Shown: positions 14,654-22,843, counted from the stretch's first letter. The stretch is DNA of 27,843 nucleotides from Candidatus Poseidonia alphae (GCA_002505405.1 DAVD01000020.1:25632-53474); one strand, 5' to 3'. Notes: generated by a model from the letters alone, not told the origin. A program made the numbers and translations.

Positions 14654-15783
14654 TGGAACCCTTCCTCGTCTCAATTACAGTTTGCGTGAGGGACGGATAT
14701 GATTGGATTTCAGGATGCTTAGAAGCACTGCAGTCACAGACCTACCCCTCGATTGAAATTCTCATCGTTAACGATGGGTCAAGTGACGATGCCGAATCCA
14801 TCTTGGAACAATGGAATGACCCCCAAGGCCTCAACGGACACCCTATTCGCGTTCATCATCAAAGTCAGCTTGGTTTAGCCGCTGGCCGTCAATGGGCGCT
14901 CAATCATGCAAAGGGTGAATGGGTGGCCATTACCGATATTGACGTTCGACCTGAACCGGATTGGATTTCCAACCTTGTCGCAGAAATACAACCGGTATCC
15001 GATGATGAGCGCGTTGTAGCAGTCACTGGCCGAACCGTTTTCGAACGGGCTGAAGACCTCGTCAGCCGTTTTCGTTCGGTAGAAATCGCATCCAAATATC
15101 GCTCACGCCCTCGCAGAACCAGTCTTGCTAACGGTCCCTGTTCGATGTTCCATCGTCAATCGCTTCTCGATGTTGGCGGATTTGATCCCGAGTGGTACCA
15201 TGCAGAGGACATGGAAGTGAGTTTGAGGTTGATTGAAGCAGGGGGAACCATTGTCTACGCTCCCGAAGCATTGGTACGTCACGTGCCTGAAACAGGAATT
15301 ACTCGGTTCTTGAACAAGCGGAAAAGAGATGCGAGGGCTCACCTGCGTATCGTCCGCCATTATCCAAAGGGAAAGCGAACAGGACCAGGTTTTGATTTCT
15401 TAGGAAGTTCTGCGATGGTACTCATTCTGTTCCCGCTTTGGTTAGCAATTTTCATCTCGGGATTGCCGTTCCTCTACGAAATCAACCGCTTAGGAACTTT
15501 GGACTGGGAGCAAATCAGTGTTTTCTGGGAAACAAAAGTTCTCCTTGGTTCTTTCATTTTGCTGATCCTCCATGAAATCATTCTCTGGAGAGGGCCGTTG
15601 GGTGTTGTCAACAGGACTGTACTTCGCTCTACAAAAGGCAGCAAAATCAAAGCGATGTTTGGTGTTCGCAGACTAACCATACTTTGGAGCCTTGCTCTCT
15701 GGCAGGGATTGATTCTTGGTTGCTTGGACGCAGTCTCGGGAAAGCACGGGCACAAACCCTTGCTAGGGACCAAGAAGAATTGA
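14653..15783 (+). CDS. Family 2 glycosyltransferase with C-terminal membrane helices
   Basis: A 376-aa GT-A fold transferase that moves a sugar from an activated donor, probably to a lipid or surface glycan at the inner face of the membrane. Motifs: VSITVCVRDGYDWISGCLEA, EILIVNDGSSDDAESI, GLAAGRQWALNHAKGEWVA, the DxD metal motif in ITDIDVRPEPDW (Asp95, Asp97), GGFDPEWYHAEDMEVSLRL and a distal RDARAHLRI. Two or three membrane helices follow (SSAMVLILFPLWLAIFISGL, KVLLGSFILLILHEIIL, TILWSLALWQGLILGCL). The ATG overlaps the coaD stop, so the two are co-translated; a TTG one codon earlier is less likely. The acceptor is unknown. Confidence 0.88.
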   Translation: MEPFLVSITVCVRDGYDWISGCLEALQSQTYPSIEILIVNDGSSDDAESILEQWNDPQGLNGHPIRVHHQSQLGLAAGRQWALNHAKGEWVAITDIDVRPEPDWISNLVAEIQPVSDDERVVAVTGRTVFERAEDLVSRFRSVEIASKYRSRPRRTSLANGPCSMFHRQSLLDVGGFDPEWYHAEDMEVSLRLIEAGGTIVYAPEALVRHVPETGITRFLNKRKRDARAHLRIVRHYPKGKRTGPGFDFLGSSAMVLILFPLWLAIFISGLPFLYEINRLGTLDWEQISVFWETKVLLGSFILLILHEIILWRGPLGVVNRTVLRSTKGSKIKAMFGVRRLTILWSLALWQGLILGCLDAVSGKHGHKPLLGTKKN

Positions 15784-15784
15784 T

Positions 15785-16348
15785 TCAGTCCAACTTTTCG
15801 TCGCCGGGTGGGACGCGACTGGCATGATTGAGAGCAAAGCCAGCTGCGACAAAAGCGATGGTGACGGAATAAACGCCAACATCCATCCATCCGCTGTGGT
15901 TGATTCCGAACCACAAGTAAAACACAAGTCCCAAAAGAAGACACCAAGCAGACATTGTTCGTTGTCCACCGCCAACCGATGGGTCAGCAAGGGCAGTCCA
16001 GGTATCGTTGACAATCAAGGAAGTAGCCCACTGGGAAACTCCTCTGGTCTCGTTAATGGTTTTCATTCCGAATCCAACCATTGCGAGGCAAGCTGCAATG
16101 AATATAGTGTCGCCAAGAACTTCATAGTGGAATCCATCTCTTGCGGTTCCAAATGCAGGGTTTGCGGCTTCAAAGGTCAACAAACCTCCCCAAGAAACGT
16201 GCTGGGCTGGGGTTGCTGCTGAGAACATGTTCAAAACAGCCAATAACAAGCCCCACAATCCGAGTGTTACCAAGAGATTTGCCCATACCGGAGAAGGTCC
16301 AGAGGCTGAAGTTTGTGCGGCCGCATCGGATGATTCGCCGTTGGTCAT
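15785..16348 (-). CDS. Small four-helix membrane protein, unknown function
   Basis: A 187-aa integral membrane protein I do not recognise. Four helices are apparent: WANLLVTLGLWGLLLAVLNM, VLGDTIFIAACLAMVGFGM, MSAWCLLLGLVFYLWFGI and VGVYSVTIAFVAAGFAL. The N-terminus is a short Ser/Ala-rich cytoplasmic tail. Its frame is open to 16393, but a TATA-like CTTATATC (16371-16378) centred 26 bp before the ATG at 16348 fits a leaderless start there. The stop meets the glycosyltransferase stop tail to tail, with one base between them. The preceding gene upstream is orc1/cdc6, 87 bp away, in the same direction. Confidence 0.8.
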   Translation of the reverse strand: MTNGESSDAAAQTSASGPSPVWANLLVTLGLWGLLLAVLNMFSAATPAQHVSWGGLLTFEAANPAFGTARDGFHYEVLGDTIFIAACLAMVGFGMKTINETRGVSQWATSLIVNDTWTALADPSVGGGQRTMSAWCLLLGLVFYLWFGINHSGWMDVGVYSVTIAFVAAGFALNHASRVPPGDEKLD

Positions 16349-16370
16349 ACCTACGCCGACCGGCGAGGCG

Positions 16371-16378
16371 GATATAAG
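16371..16378 (-). promoter_or_regulatory. TATA box of the four-helix membrane protein gene
   Basis: CTTATATC on the minus strand, centred 26 bp before the ATG at 16348, the usual spacing for an archaeal leaderless transcript. Confidence 0.5.
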
Positions 16379-16435
16379 AACACCGAAAAACAATCTACCT
16401 TGGTTTTTGATTCATACAGTCAATCTGATGAATGC

Positions 16436-17677
16436 TCAAAGAGCTGATTGATGACGATAGGATGCAGTAAATACCGCTCCCATTTCGGCTTCAGACTCGG
16501 TCATGATATGCGGTGCATCGATGTTCTTAGGAACGCAAGAAGTGATTTCCTTCGAACGGCCATAGCGTCCTTTACTAACGGTACGTGCTGTAATCAATCC
16601 GAGCATGTCGAGATTTGAAATCAGGCCGGAAATTCTTCGTTGCGTAAGAGCGTGCTGATTGATGTGCAAGCATGCTTGCCTGTAGATGTCGTAAACCTGT
16701 CCGGTCTGGACGTTTCGCAGACCGTTCTTTTCATTGATCAGTACGGCAGCCAAGACCAGTTTCTGTTGACTCGGCAGGGATGAGATGACCGGTGTGATTT
16801 GGTCGGCTTCAATCTGACTTTGAGCAGTTCTTACATGGCCTTGGGTAACGATTGATTCCCCGTCTTGCTCAGCCTTTTCAGTGGAGATTCTTAACAGGTC
16901 AAGAGCACATCGAGCATCCCCGTGTTCCTGTGCTGCGAGTGCAGCGCAAAGCTCGATAACACCCGATTGAAGAACGCTCTCTTGAAGTCCTTCCTTGGAG
17001 CGTTGTCGGAGAATGTCCTGAAGCTGTTCTGCGTCGTAAGGACGGAACAATACATCCAATTGCCCCAAGCGAGAGCGGACACGAGGGTCAAGGAAGTCTG
17101 TGAATTTCAAATCGTTTGAGATTCCAATAACACACGCTCGTGCCTTCTTGAGCGATGAATTCAAACTGGTAAGGTTGTACAACAAATCGTCCCCTACCTT
17201 TCGAACCAAGTGGTCGATTTCATCAAGGACGATGATAAATACGCCGCCACGAGCATCCATTCTGCGGACGAGTTCACTGAATACACGGTCTGTGGGCCAG
17301 CCTGTAAATGGAATTTCGTCTTGCTCATAATCCTCAAGAAGAGAATTACCAATGTGGCTCAAGACTCGGTATTGCGTGTCAATTTGTCGGCAGTTTACGA
17401 TGACAGGGTGGACTTTTCTTCCAATGGTTTCTCCCTTTGCCTTGAGGTGATGGCAGACATAACTTGTAACAGCTGTTTTGCCAGCACCAGTCACGCCGTA
17501 AAGCGTCATGTTTGATGGAATGTGTCCCTTGAGGGCTTCCCAGAGGTTGTATGAAATCTTTTCAATTTCCTCGGTGCGGTGAGGCAGAAGACTGGGGCGG
17601 AAATCATGCCGAAGAATCTCTTTGTTTCGGAACAATGTTTTCCGGGACATGAACTTGTCGAAGATGTTCTTCTCCAT
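16436..17677 (-). CDS. cdc6: Orc1/Cdc6 replication initiator
   Basis: A 413-aa AAA+ ATPase that binds replication origins and loads the MCM helicase. Walker A is GVTGAGKT (61-68), Walker B FIIVLDEID (147-155), sensor 1 GISND (185-189), and the arginine-finger region is FLDPRVRSRLG. Sensor 2 is GDARCALDLLR. The C-terminal ~130 residues are the winged-helix that binds origin DNA (QRRISGLISNLDMLGLITAR). An N-terminal RHDFRPSLLPHR matches the archaeal consensus. GGGGGAG lies ~6 nt upstream of the ATG at 17677 and supports the start. The 203-bp upstream spacer contains repeats that may be binding sites. Archaeal origins are often next to orc1/cdc6, so an origin may lie here, but I see no clear ORB array. 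Confidence 0.95.
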   Translation of the reverse strand: MEKNIFDKFMSRKTLFRNKEILRHDFRPSLLPHRTEEIEKISYNLWEALKGHIPSNMTLYGVTGAGKTAVTSYVCHHLKAKGETIGRKVHPVIVNCRQIDTQYRVLSHIGNSLLEDYEQDEIPFTGWPTDRVFSELVRRMDARGGVFIIVLDEIDHLVRKVGDDLLYNLTSLNSSLKKARACVIGISNDLKFTDFLDPRVRSRLGQLDVLFRPYDAEQLQDILRQRSKEGLQESVLQSGVIELCAALAAQEHGDARCALDLLRISTEKAEQDGESIVTQGHVRTAQSQIEADQITPVISSLPSQQKLVLAAVLINEKNGLRNVQTGQVYDIYRQACLHINQHALTQRRISGLISNLDMLGLITARTVSKGRYGRSKEITSCVPKNIDAPHIMTESEAEMGAVFTASYRHQSAL

Positions 17678-17690
17678 TCAATTTCTCCCC

Positions 17691-17790
17691 CTATTTATAG
17701 CAACATGCAAGGAGTCCGTATATGACTCCGTGCCGTATTCGCCATGAGTCCGAGTCCCCCTTATATGCCTGTCCACTCCAACCATTGGGG
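17691..17790. promoter_or_regulatory. Upstream region of orc1/cdc6 with TATA boxes and GAGTCC repeats
   Basis: On the minus strand two TATA candidates occur, CTATAAATAG (17691-17700) and CATATAAGG (17761-17769). Between them lie GGAGTC-N7-GACTCC, an inverted repeat (17711-17729), and two tandem GAGTCC (17746-17757). CCAACCATTGGGGG (17778-17791) has a CCA/TGG palindrome with a G-run and faintly recalls an ORB element. The layout fits autoregulation or an origin-associated site. Nothing else is seen in 17678-17880. Confidence 0.4.
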
Positions 17791-17880
17791 GACGCTAATT
17801 TTAGAACAAGACAACGGCGAAGTTTAGCATATAAAGATTCAATGTTTTCGTAAAAAAGAACAATTTTCTCCCAGAGAGAA

Positions 17881-18693
17881 TTATGCATCGGCCAAACTGG
17901 AAATAACCCATTCGCCGTTCTCCCAACTTAGACGTGTTCCATCTGAAACGTGACTCACATGAGGAGGGTGTTTTGGAATGGCGTCACTGAGAATTTTCGG
18001 ATGGTTCGTTGCATCATCAACAAAAGTGTGTGTAATGATGAGAGGGGTTGAGCATCGTTGCGCCAATGCTTCGATATCTTTGGGCTTGTGATGGTGTGTC
18101 GAAGGAACCCAATCCGGAAAACCCATCTCAAGGATGGCGATGCTTGACCGCTCGATGGCTTCGTAGAGGGTATCACACGGGCCAGAGTCACCGCTGTGTA
18201 CAAAGTTCACACCGTCGGGGTTCTCAAAGCGATATCCATACGGGTCGACTGCGTCATCGTGGTGGACCTCAAATCGCTCCCAAGACCAGCCATCATCGGT
18301 TGTACCAACGGCGTTCTCAATCCATTCGACCGATTCAAGAATGCTGTCAAGCGATCCGGGGAATGCAAGGTGGCAGAGTTCGGTTAACCGTACTCGGGCC
18401 GTCGGTGAACCAATCACGCGCAGGGGTTGCGTTCCTTCACGGTCGGAAATATACTTCCTCTCAAGGAGTAGGAACGGAAAGCCGAAAACATGGTCTCCAT
18501 GAATATGAGTAATGAACACGGATTCAATGTCAGAAACTGGAATCCCTGCTCGTCGCAGGCTGGCCAGCGCAGTTGGGGGAGCGTCGATGATGTGCTTTCC
18601 ATCAAACACTGAAAACGAGTGATGTCGCCCGTTGGGGAGGAAGGCATTACCCGTCCCAAGAACATCAATACGGGGGGTCATATTCAACGCCAT
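17881..18693 (-). CDS. RNase Z-like metallo-beta-lactamase-fold hydrolase
   Basis: A 270-aa metallohydrolase. The RNase Z-like N-terminus reads IDVLGTGNAFLPNGRHHSFS (residues 9-28), the metal motif THIHGDHVFGFPFLL (HxHxDH, 63-68), then the Asp of FVHSGDSGPCDTLYEA and the later His of LIITHTFVDD. THHHKPKDIEALAQ resembles the region before the last ligand in RNase Z-type enzymes. The tRNA exosite arm of true RNase Z is not evident, so a phosphodiesterase or another hydrolase is equally likely. Starts at 18693 and 18681 are both possible. It diverges from the NADPH reductase gene across a 128-bp spacer. Confidence 0.85.
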   Translation of the reverse strand: MALNMTPRIDVLGTGNAFLPNGRHHSFSVFDGKHIIDAPPTALASLRRAGIPVSDIESVFITHIHGDHVFGFPFLLLERKYISDREGTQPLRVIGSPTARVRLTELCHLAFPGSLDSILESVEWIENAVGTTDDGWSWERFEVHHDDAVDPYGYRFENPDGVNFVHSGDSGPCDTLYEAIERSSIAILEMGFPDWVPSTHHHKPKDIEALAQRCSTPLIITHTFVDDATNHPKILSDAIPKHPPHVSHVSDGTRLSWENGEWVISSLADA

Positions 18694-18746
18694 GCACTTT
18701 TCCTTCTTTTCCCCATCGGTTGGTTTCAGTGGATTTGAATCTGTGA

Positions 18747-18773
18747 TGTGAGGTCACACGAATGATGATATAG
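18747..18773 (+). promoter_or_regulatory. Operator-like palindrome and TATA box of the NADPH reductase gene
   Basis: TGTGAGGTCACA (18747-18758) is a perfect 12-bp palindrome, followed 8 bp later by GATATAG (18767-18773), a TATA candidate. This predicts a start near 18795 and a ~27-nt leader with GAGGTGA (18812-18818 region) before the ATG at 18822. Confidence 0.5.
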
Positions 18774-18821
18774 CCCACATCAGTGGGAAATTCATCGGCC
18801 TCTTTAGGCTGAGGTGAGCGC

Positions 18822-20075
18822 ATGGGTGAGAACTGGTCAGCGAAAAATCCGTACATGACAAAAATTACTGAGAATTACATTCTCAACGGGGAAGGCTCCC
18901 GGAAAGAAACCCGTCACGTTGTCTTCGAATTGGGCGATTCAGGTTTGGACTACAAAGTCGGGGACGCCTTGGGCGTTCTGGCTGAAAATCCGCCACATAT
19001 CGTAAGCGAAATCATAGAAGCCCAAGGATGGGACCGAGACCATGCGGTGACCACACACAATGGAGAGCGCTCCCTCTACGACGCACTCAAGAAAGACTTT
19101 GAAGTCCATCTCGCCAATAAAAAGTTCGTACAGTCTTTGGCTGCAAAGGTGGTGTCAAGCGGTATGAACATTTCCATGAGCATCGTATCGCGAACCAGAA
19201 ACCAATCCACTTGGACTTCGTCATCCGATGAACACCTCCCTCCTTCCCTGCAAGCCTCGGTTCCATCGGACGACCCCAGCGACCAAATCGCAGCAATTAC
19301 CGTCGACCCAAAGGCCATCGAAGATTACCTGTGGACTCGAGATTATGTGGACATCATGAGAGAGTTTGATGTCAAGTACGCTCCAGAGGAGTTCTTGGAC
19401 CTTGCTGATCGGCTGAAGCCACGCCTCTATTCCATCGCATCATCCCATGATGCTCATCCGGGTTACGTTGAGCTGACCGTCGGTATTGTTCGTTTTGAAT
19501 ACAATAACCGCCCTCGTGGTGGATTGTGTACTCAATTCATGGCCGATGAAATCGATACCTCTGGCGCTCCTATCGGTGTATTCATGTCTCCAACAAAATC
19601 GTTCATTCTGCCCGATGACAAGGATGTAGACATCATTATGGTTGGGCCCGGAACTGGAATCGCCCCATTCCGTGCATTCATGGAGCAACGGGTCTTTGAC
19701 GGTGGCAAGGGTAAGAACTGGCTGTTCTTTGGGGACCAATCTTCAAAGACAGAATTTTACTACAAAGATACGATTGAAACATGGATGGATGAAGGAGACC
19801 TCTACCGATTCACAACCGCCTGGTCCCGAGACCAAGAGGAAAAAATCTACGTCCAACATCGCCTAAAGGAATACGGTGCAGAAGTTTGGGAATGGTTCGA
19901 GCGTGGAGCATATTTCTACATCTGTGGCGATAAAAAATACATGGCAAAAGACGTCCATAAGGCTCTTATTGAGATTGCCATCGAACATGGCGGCATGTCG
20001 GAAGCAGATGCCACTCACTTTATCGAGAAAACCATGATGAAAGAACAGAAGCGATACCTTCGTGACGTCTACTGA
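18822..20075 (+). CDS. FMN-less diflavin-type NADPH oxidoreductase (CysJ/BoxA-like)
   Basis: A 417-aa FAD/NADP(H) reductase of the sulfite-reductase flavoprotein (CysJ), P450 reductase and BoxA reductase group. The FAD motif is RLYSIASS (201-208), the second flavin motif PRGGLCTQF (231-239), the NADPH site IIMVGPGTGIAPFRAFMEQR (271-290), followed by LFFGDQSSKTEFYY and YFYICGDKKYMAKDVH, and the conserved end RYLRDVY. The family's FMN-binding flavodoxin domain is missing, as is BoxA's N-terminal ferredoxin domain, so a separate carrier must pass electrons on. A Ser-rich stretch at ~111-155 looks unlike the rest. It could serve the BoxB-like epoxidase, which is 15 kb away; this is inference. Confidence 0.85.
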   Translation: MGENWSAKNPYMTKITENYILNGEGSRKETRHVVFELGDSGLDYKVGDALGVLAENPPHIVSEIIEAQGWDRDHAVTTHNGERSLYDALKKDFEVHLANKKFVQSLAAKVVSSGMNISMSIVSRTRNQSTWTSSSDEHLPPSLQASVPSDDPSDQIAAITVDPKAIEDYLWTRDYVDIMREFDVKYAPEEFLDLADRLKPRLYSIASSHDAHPGYVELTVGIVRFEYNNRPRGGLCTQFMADEIDTSGAPIGVFMSPTKSFILPDDKDVDIIMVGPGTGIAPFRAFMEQRVFDGGKGKNWLFFGDQSSKTEFYYKDTIETWMDEGDLYRFTTAWSRDQEEKIYVQHRLKEYGAEVWEWFERGAYFYICGDKKYMAKDVHKALIEIAIEHGGMSEADATHFIEKTMMKEQKRYLRDVY

Positions 20076-20077
20076 TT

Positions 20078-20542
20078 TCACTGCATCGGCAACGGGACAC
20101 TTACGACAGGTACACCCGCACCGTTCGCTATCGCTTCCATGTGCTTGGTCCAAACTGAATCAGGCCCAGGGAAGGCTAACATGTGCGTTGAGTGTTTAAT
20201 CATTCGATGACCAAGGTCAGCAACCGCCTCTGGCCGGCCTGTGTCTTCAGCTTGCGACGGGCGAGGGGCGTCCCATGCTTCGGTAAAAATTGCCAGAGGA
20301 ATGTTGTTGTTATCAGCCCAGCGCTCGGCGAGATAGTCCACTCCACTTGCGCCCCCTAGTATGACGACATCAGGATACCCATTGTAGCGCACCCAAGTGT
20401 CCAATTCATCTTCGAGAAATCCATAGTCATAGAATTTAGAATTCCCGCAGATCACCAAATTGATGACCTTTCCATCGTTGTTCAAATCTTTCCCAGCGAG
20501 TTGTTGAATCACTTCGCTGCCGGTCATCGTTGTTCGGCTCAT
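20078..20542 (-). CDS. DUF2493 (YspA-type SLOG) protein
   Basis: A 154-aa Rossmann-like protein matching DUF2493 of the SLOG superfamily, proposed to bind nucleotides or nucleotide-derived ligands. Supporting segments are NLVICGNSKFYDYGFLEDEL, PDVVILGGASGVDYLAERWA, NNIPLAIFTEAWDAPRPSQA and RMIKHSTHMLAFPGPDSVW. The GGASGVDYLAE loop is the family hallmark. It converges on the NADPH reductase gene with two bases between stops. Upstream of the ATG lies a TATA-like TTCATATTC and the palindrome TTCGCACGAA, which is also present at the epoxidase operon. Biochemical role unknown. Confidence 0.75.
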   Translation of the reverse strand: MSRTTMTGSEVIQQLAGKDLNNDGKVINLVICGNSKFYDYGFLEDELDTWVRYNGYPDVVILGGASGVDYLAERWADNNNIPLAIFTEAWDAPRPSQAEDTGRPEAVADLGHRMIKHSTHMLAFPGPDSVWTKHMEAIANGAGVPVVSVPLPMQ

Positions 20543-20561
20543 ATCTACAAATGTGTGTAAG

Positions 20562-20583
20562 AGAATATGAATGTTCGCACGAA
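20562..20583 (-). promoter_or_regulatory. Promoter with TTCGCACGAA palindrome upstream of DUF2493 gene
   Basis: TCATATTCTC (20561-20570 on the minus strand) is centred about 24 bp before the ATG at 20542. The palindrome at 20574-20583 abuts it upstream and is identical to 4186-4195. Confidence 0.4.
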
Positions 20584-20643
20584 GAAGTCTATTTTTACCG
20601 AATTTCGGGCAAAAACTTCCGGAAAACCATCACAAGGACGGCC

Positions 20644-21291
20644 TTATTCACCAAAACCGAATGAGGCATCACCGGCTACACCTGGCATATTGTATCCCAA
20701 AAGATTTGCAACCATGTATAACGTTCCAATAAGTAGCGTCAGTCGAATGCTGTTTGTCATTTCAACTCCCTTTGATTGGAACGTCAAACAGACCAATCCT
20801 GCAACGATGAAACCGGGTGCTATATTCATCCAAAAAGTAGCCTTACCCACATACGCTAGCATGAGCAAGTTGTGGTCCTCTACAGCGTCTTGATAATTTT
20901 GAAACCTCTCATTGTATCGGTCAATGGCGGCTTGATATTCCTCTTCTTCCGTAGTATTAAGTCCATTATTATCCGCATCAAAGTCAGATGATGATATTGT
21001 ATCCGGGGCTTCAGGAGCTGCTGTATGGTTTGATGAGTAAGTGTATTGCTCGGACATGATCATCATCAGGAAGCCTAATCCCATAATGAATGCAATTCCT
21101 GCACTGTATACTCTCTTGTTCAGATTCTTTTCACTCATATTTTTCACATCATTAACGCTGTTTTTCAAGTCCATCATCGGGGGTATGAATCGGGGTCCTG
21201 CGGCTGCATTCATCCCTTGCAAGCCGGGTTCATTCGGCATCCACTCCTCTTGGGTTTCGTCGTAAAACCACTTCCCGTCTTCGCTAAGCAT
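20644..21291 (-). CDS. Small membrane protein with aspartate loop, unknown function
   Basis: A 215-aa protein. The N-terminus DGKWFYDETQEEWMPN resembles the short aromatic Trp-Trp-like motif that precedes membrane segments in many small archaeal and actinobacterial proteins. Helices are predicted at ~61-80, 152-172 and 181-200. Between the first two is an acidic extracytoplasmic loop with DFDADNNGLNTTEEE (103-117), which resembles an EF-hand-type calcium loop, and a coiled-coil-like stretch (EYQAAIDRYNERFQNYQDAV). I do not recognise the family. It diverges from the biotin carboxylase gene across 167 bp, in which I see no strong Shine-Dalgarno or palindrome except GGAAAC-T-GTTTC near 21341. 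Confidence 0.75.
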   Translation of the reverse strand: MLSEDGKWFYDETQEEWMPNEPGLQGMNAAAGPRFIPPMMDLKNSVNDVKNMSEKNLNKRVYSAGIAFIMGLGFLMMIMSEQYTYSSNHTAAPEAPDTISSSDFDADNNGLNTTEEEEYQAAIDRYNERFQNYQDAVEDHNLLMLAYVGKATFWMNIAPGFIVAGLVCLTFQSKGVEMTNSIRLTLLIGTLYMVANLLGYNMPGVAGDASFGFGE

Positions 21292-21458
21292 TACGGATTT
21301 CCATAATCTGTCACTTACATATTCCGTCCGTCTAAGATAAGGAAACTGTTTCTGGCCTAAACCGAAAACCTTTGGAACATGCTAAATTACAATATTATCG
21401 TAAAAGACCAGTTGTTTTGACCGCTTTGCTCATAGGATACTTCGGTCGCCGTGTGTAC

Positions 21459-22799
21459 ATGGGATTCAAACGGGTCTTGATTGCAAATCGTGGGGAAATA
21501 GCCCTCCGCATCTTGAGAACCCTGCGCGACATGGGCATCGAAGCAGCCATTATTCATGGTAGAGAGGACCGTTTATCACTCCCCGTACGTATGGCGGACA
21601 TTGCTTATCCAAACTACAGAACCAACCCTTTGGATTCGTATCTGGACATCGAATCTGTTATTCAAGCCGCAAAAGAATTGGAATGCGATGCAATCCATCC
21701 TGGATACGGCTTCCTTGCCGAGAACGCAAATTTTGTTGCTCGCCTCGAAGAGGAAGGGATCACTTTCATCGGTCCTTCTTCCGATGTCATCACCCTTCTG
21801 GGAGATAAAATTCAAGCAAGAGCGGCCATGGAAGAAGCAGGTCTTCCCACCGCAAAAGGCTCTTCGGAACCGATTGCGAGTGCTGATGTTGCGCGAGAAC
21901 TCGCCAATGACATTGGATACCCTGTGATCATCAAAGCAGCAGCAGGAGGCGGTGGAATTGGAATGCAAATTGTCGAGCAAGCAGATGAGTTTGAAGGAGC
22001 CTTGAAGTTGTGCCAGTCACGGGCGCGTTCCGCTTTTGGAGACGACCGAGTCTTTGTGGAAAAATACATTCTTGGGGCCCAGCATGTTGAATTTCAAGTT
22101 TTGGCTGATGGGAAAAAAGCCATTCATTTCGGAGAGCGATTTTGTTCCATTCAACGCCGCCACCAAAAACTGGTCGAAGAAGGACCATGGCTTGATGATG
22201 CAAAGCGTTCTGAAATCGGAGAATTGGTTTGCCGGGGCGCAGAAGCAGTTGGCTACAAGGGACTCGCTACCTTTGAGTTCCTTCGTGATGCGAATGGAGA
22301 CTTCTATTTCCTTGAGGTTAATCCTCGTGTCCAAGTTGAGCACACGGTGACTGAATTGCTTACAGGTTACAATTTGGTTGAACTGGGCATTCGCGTCGCT
22401 CAAGGAGAAGCATTACCGCTCTCTCAAGAAGACATTGCATGGAGAGGGCATGCTATCCAGTGCCGCTTAAATGCCGAAGATCCGCGTGAATTTATTCCAA
22501 GTCCCGGGCGATTGTGGGAATGCCATTTCCCGAGTGGGTTCGGTATACGATGCGATACTCATGCTCATGCTGGTTACGAAATGCCGGGTTGTTTTGACTC
22601 ATTGCTCGCCAAACTCTTGGTATGGGGGCACGACCGAGACGATGCCGTTCGTCGGATGAGGACAGCACTTGACGAAACCGTCATCACAGGAGTTGAACAT
22701 CTGATACCACTGCACCGTAGAATCATGGATGAACCGGACTTCATCAGCGGTAATATCACCATTCAATACATCGATATGCATCAAGAGCTGTTGGGTTGA
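21459..22799 (+). CDS. Biotin carboxylase (acyl-CoA or pyruvate carboxylase subunit A)
   Basis: A 446-aa ATP-grasp biotin carboxylase that carboxylates biotin on a carrier protein using bicarbonate and ATP. The N-terminus is GFKRVLIANRGEIALRILRT, then DAIHPGYGFLAENANF, the glycine-rich loop IIKAAAGGGGIGM (157-169), QRRHQKLVEEGP (232-243) and EVNPRVQVEHTVTELLTGYN with the catalytic Arg/Glu. The usual GERDCS reads GERFCS (225-230). Length is that of stand-alone AccC/PycA proteins. The frame is open back to a TTG at 21372, but only from 21459 does it look like the family. No biotin carrier or carboxyltransferase gene is nearby, so the acyl-CoA substrate cannot be told. Possibly shares a transcript with the following kinase (44-bp gap). 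Confidence 0.9.
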   Translation: MGFKRVLIANRGEIALRILRTLRDMGIEAAIIHGREDRLSLPVRMADIAYPNYRTNPLDSYLDIESVIQAAKELECDAIHPGYGFLAENANFVARLEEEGITFIGPSSDVITLLGDKIQARAAMEEAGLPTAKGSSEPIASADVARELANDIGYPVIIKAAAGGGGIGMQIVEQADEFEGALKLCQSRARSAFGDDRVFVEKYILGAQHVEFQVLADGKKAIHFGERFCSIQRRHQKLVEEGPWLDDAKRSEIGELVCRGAEAVGYKGLATFEFLRDANGDFYFLEVNPRVQVEHTVTELLTGYNLVELGIRVAQGEALPLSQEDIAWRGHAIQCRLNAEDPREFIPSPGRLWECHFPSGFGIRCDTHAHAGYEMPGCFDSLLAKLLVWGHDRDDAVRRMRTALDETVITGVEHLIPLHRRIMDEPDFISGNITIQYIDMHQELLG

Positions 22800-22843
22800 A
22801 CGGTCATCGGTAAAACCATCAATCACCTTCTCTTGGGCCGTCC

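Noticed and set aside
18700..18760. tRNA-like T-arm on the minus strand (GATTCAAATCC)
   Set aside because: No matching acceptor stem, anticodon arm or D-arm around it.
21372..21458. TTG-started N-terminal extension of biotin carboxylase
   Set aside because: Not like the family; the conserved N-terminus starts at 21459.
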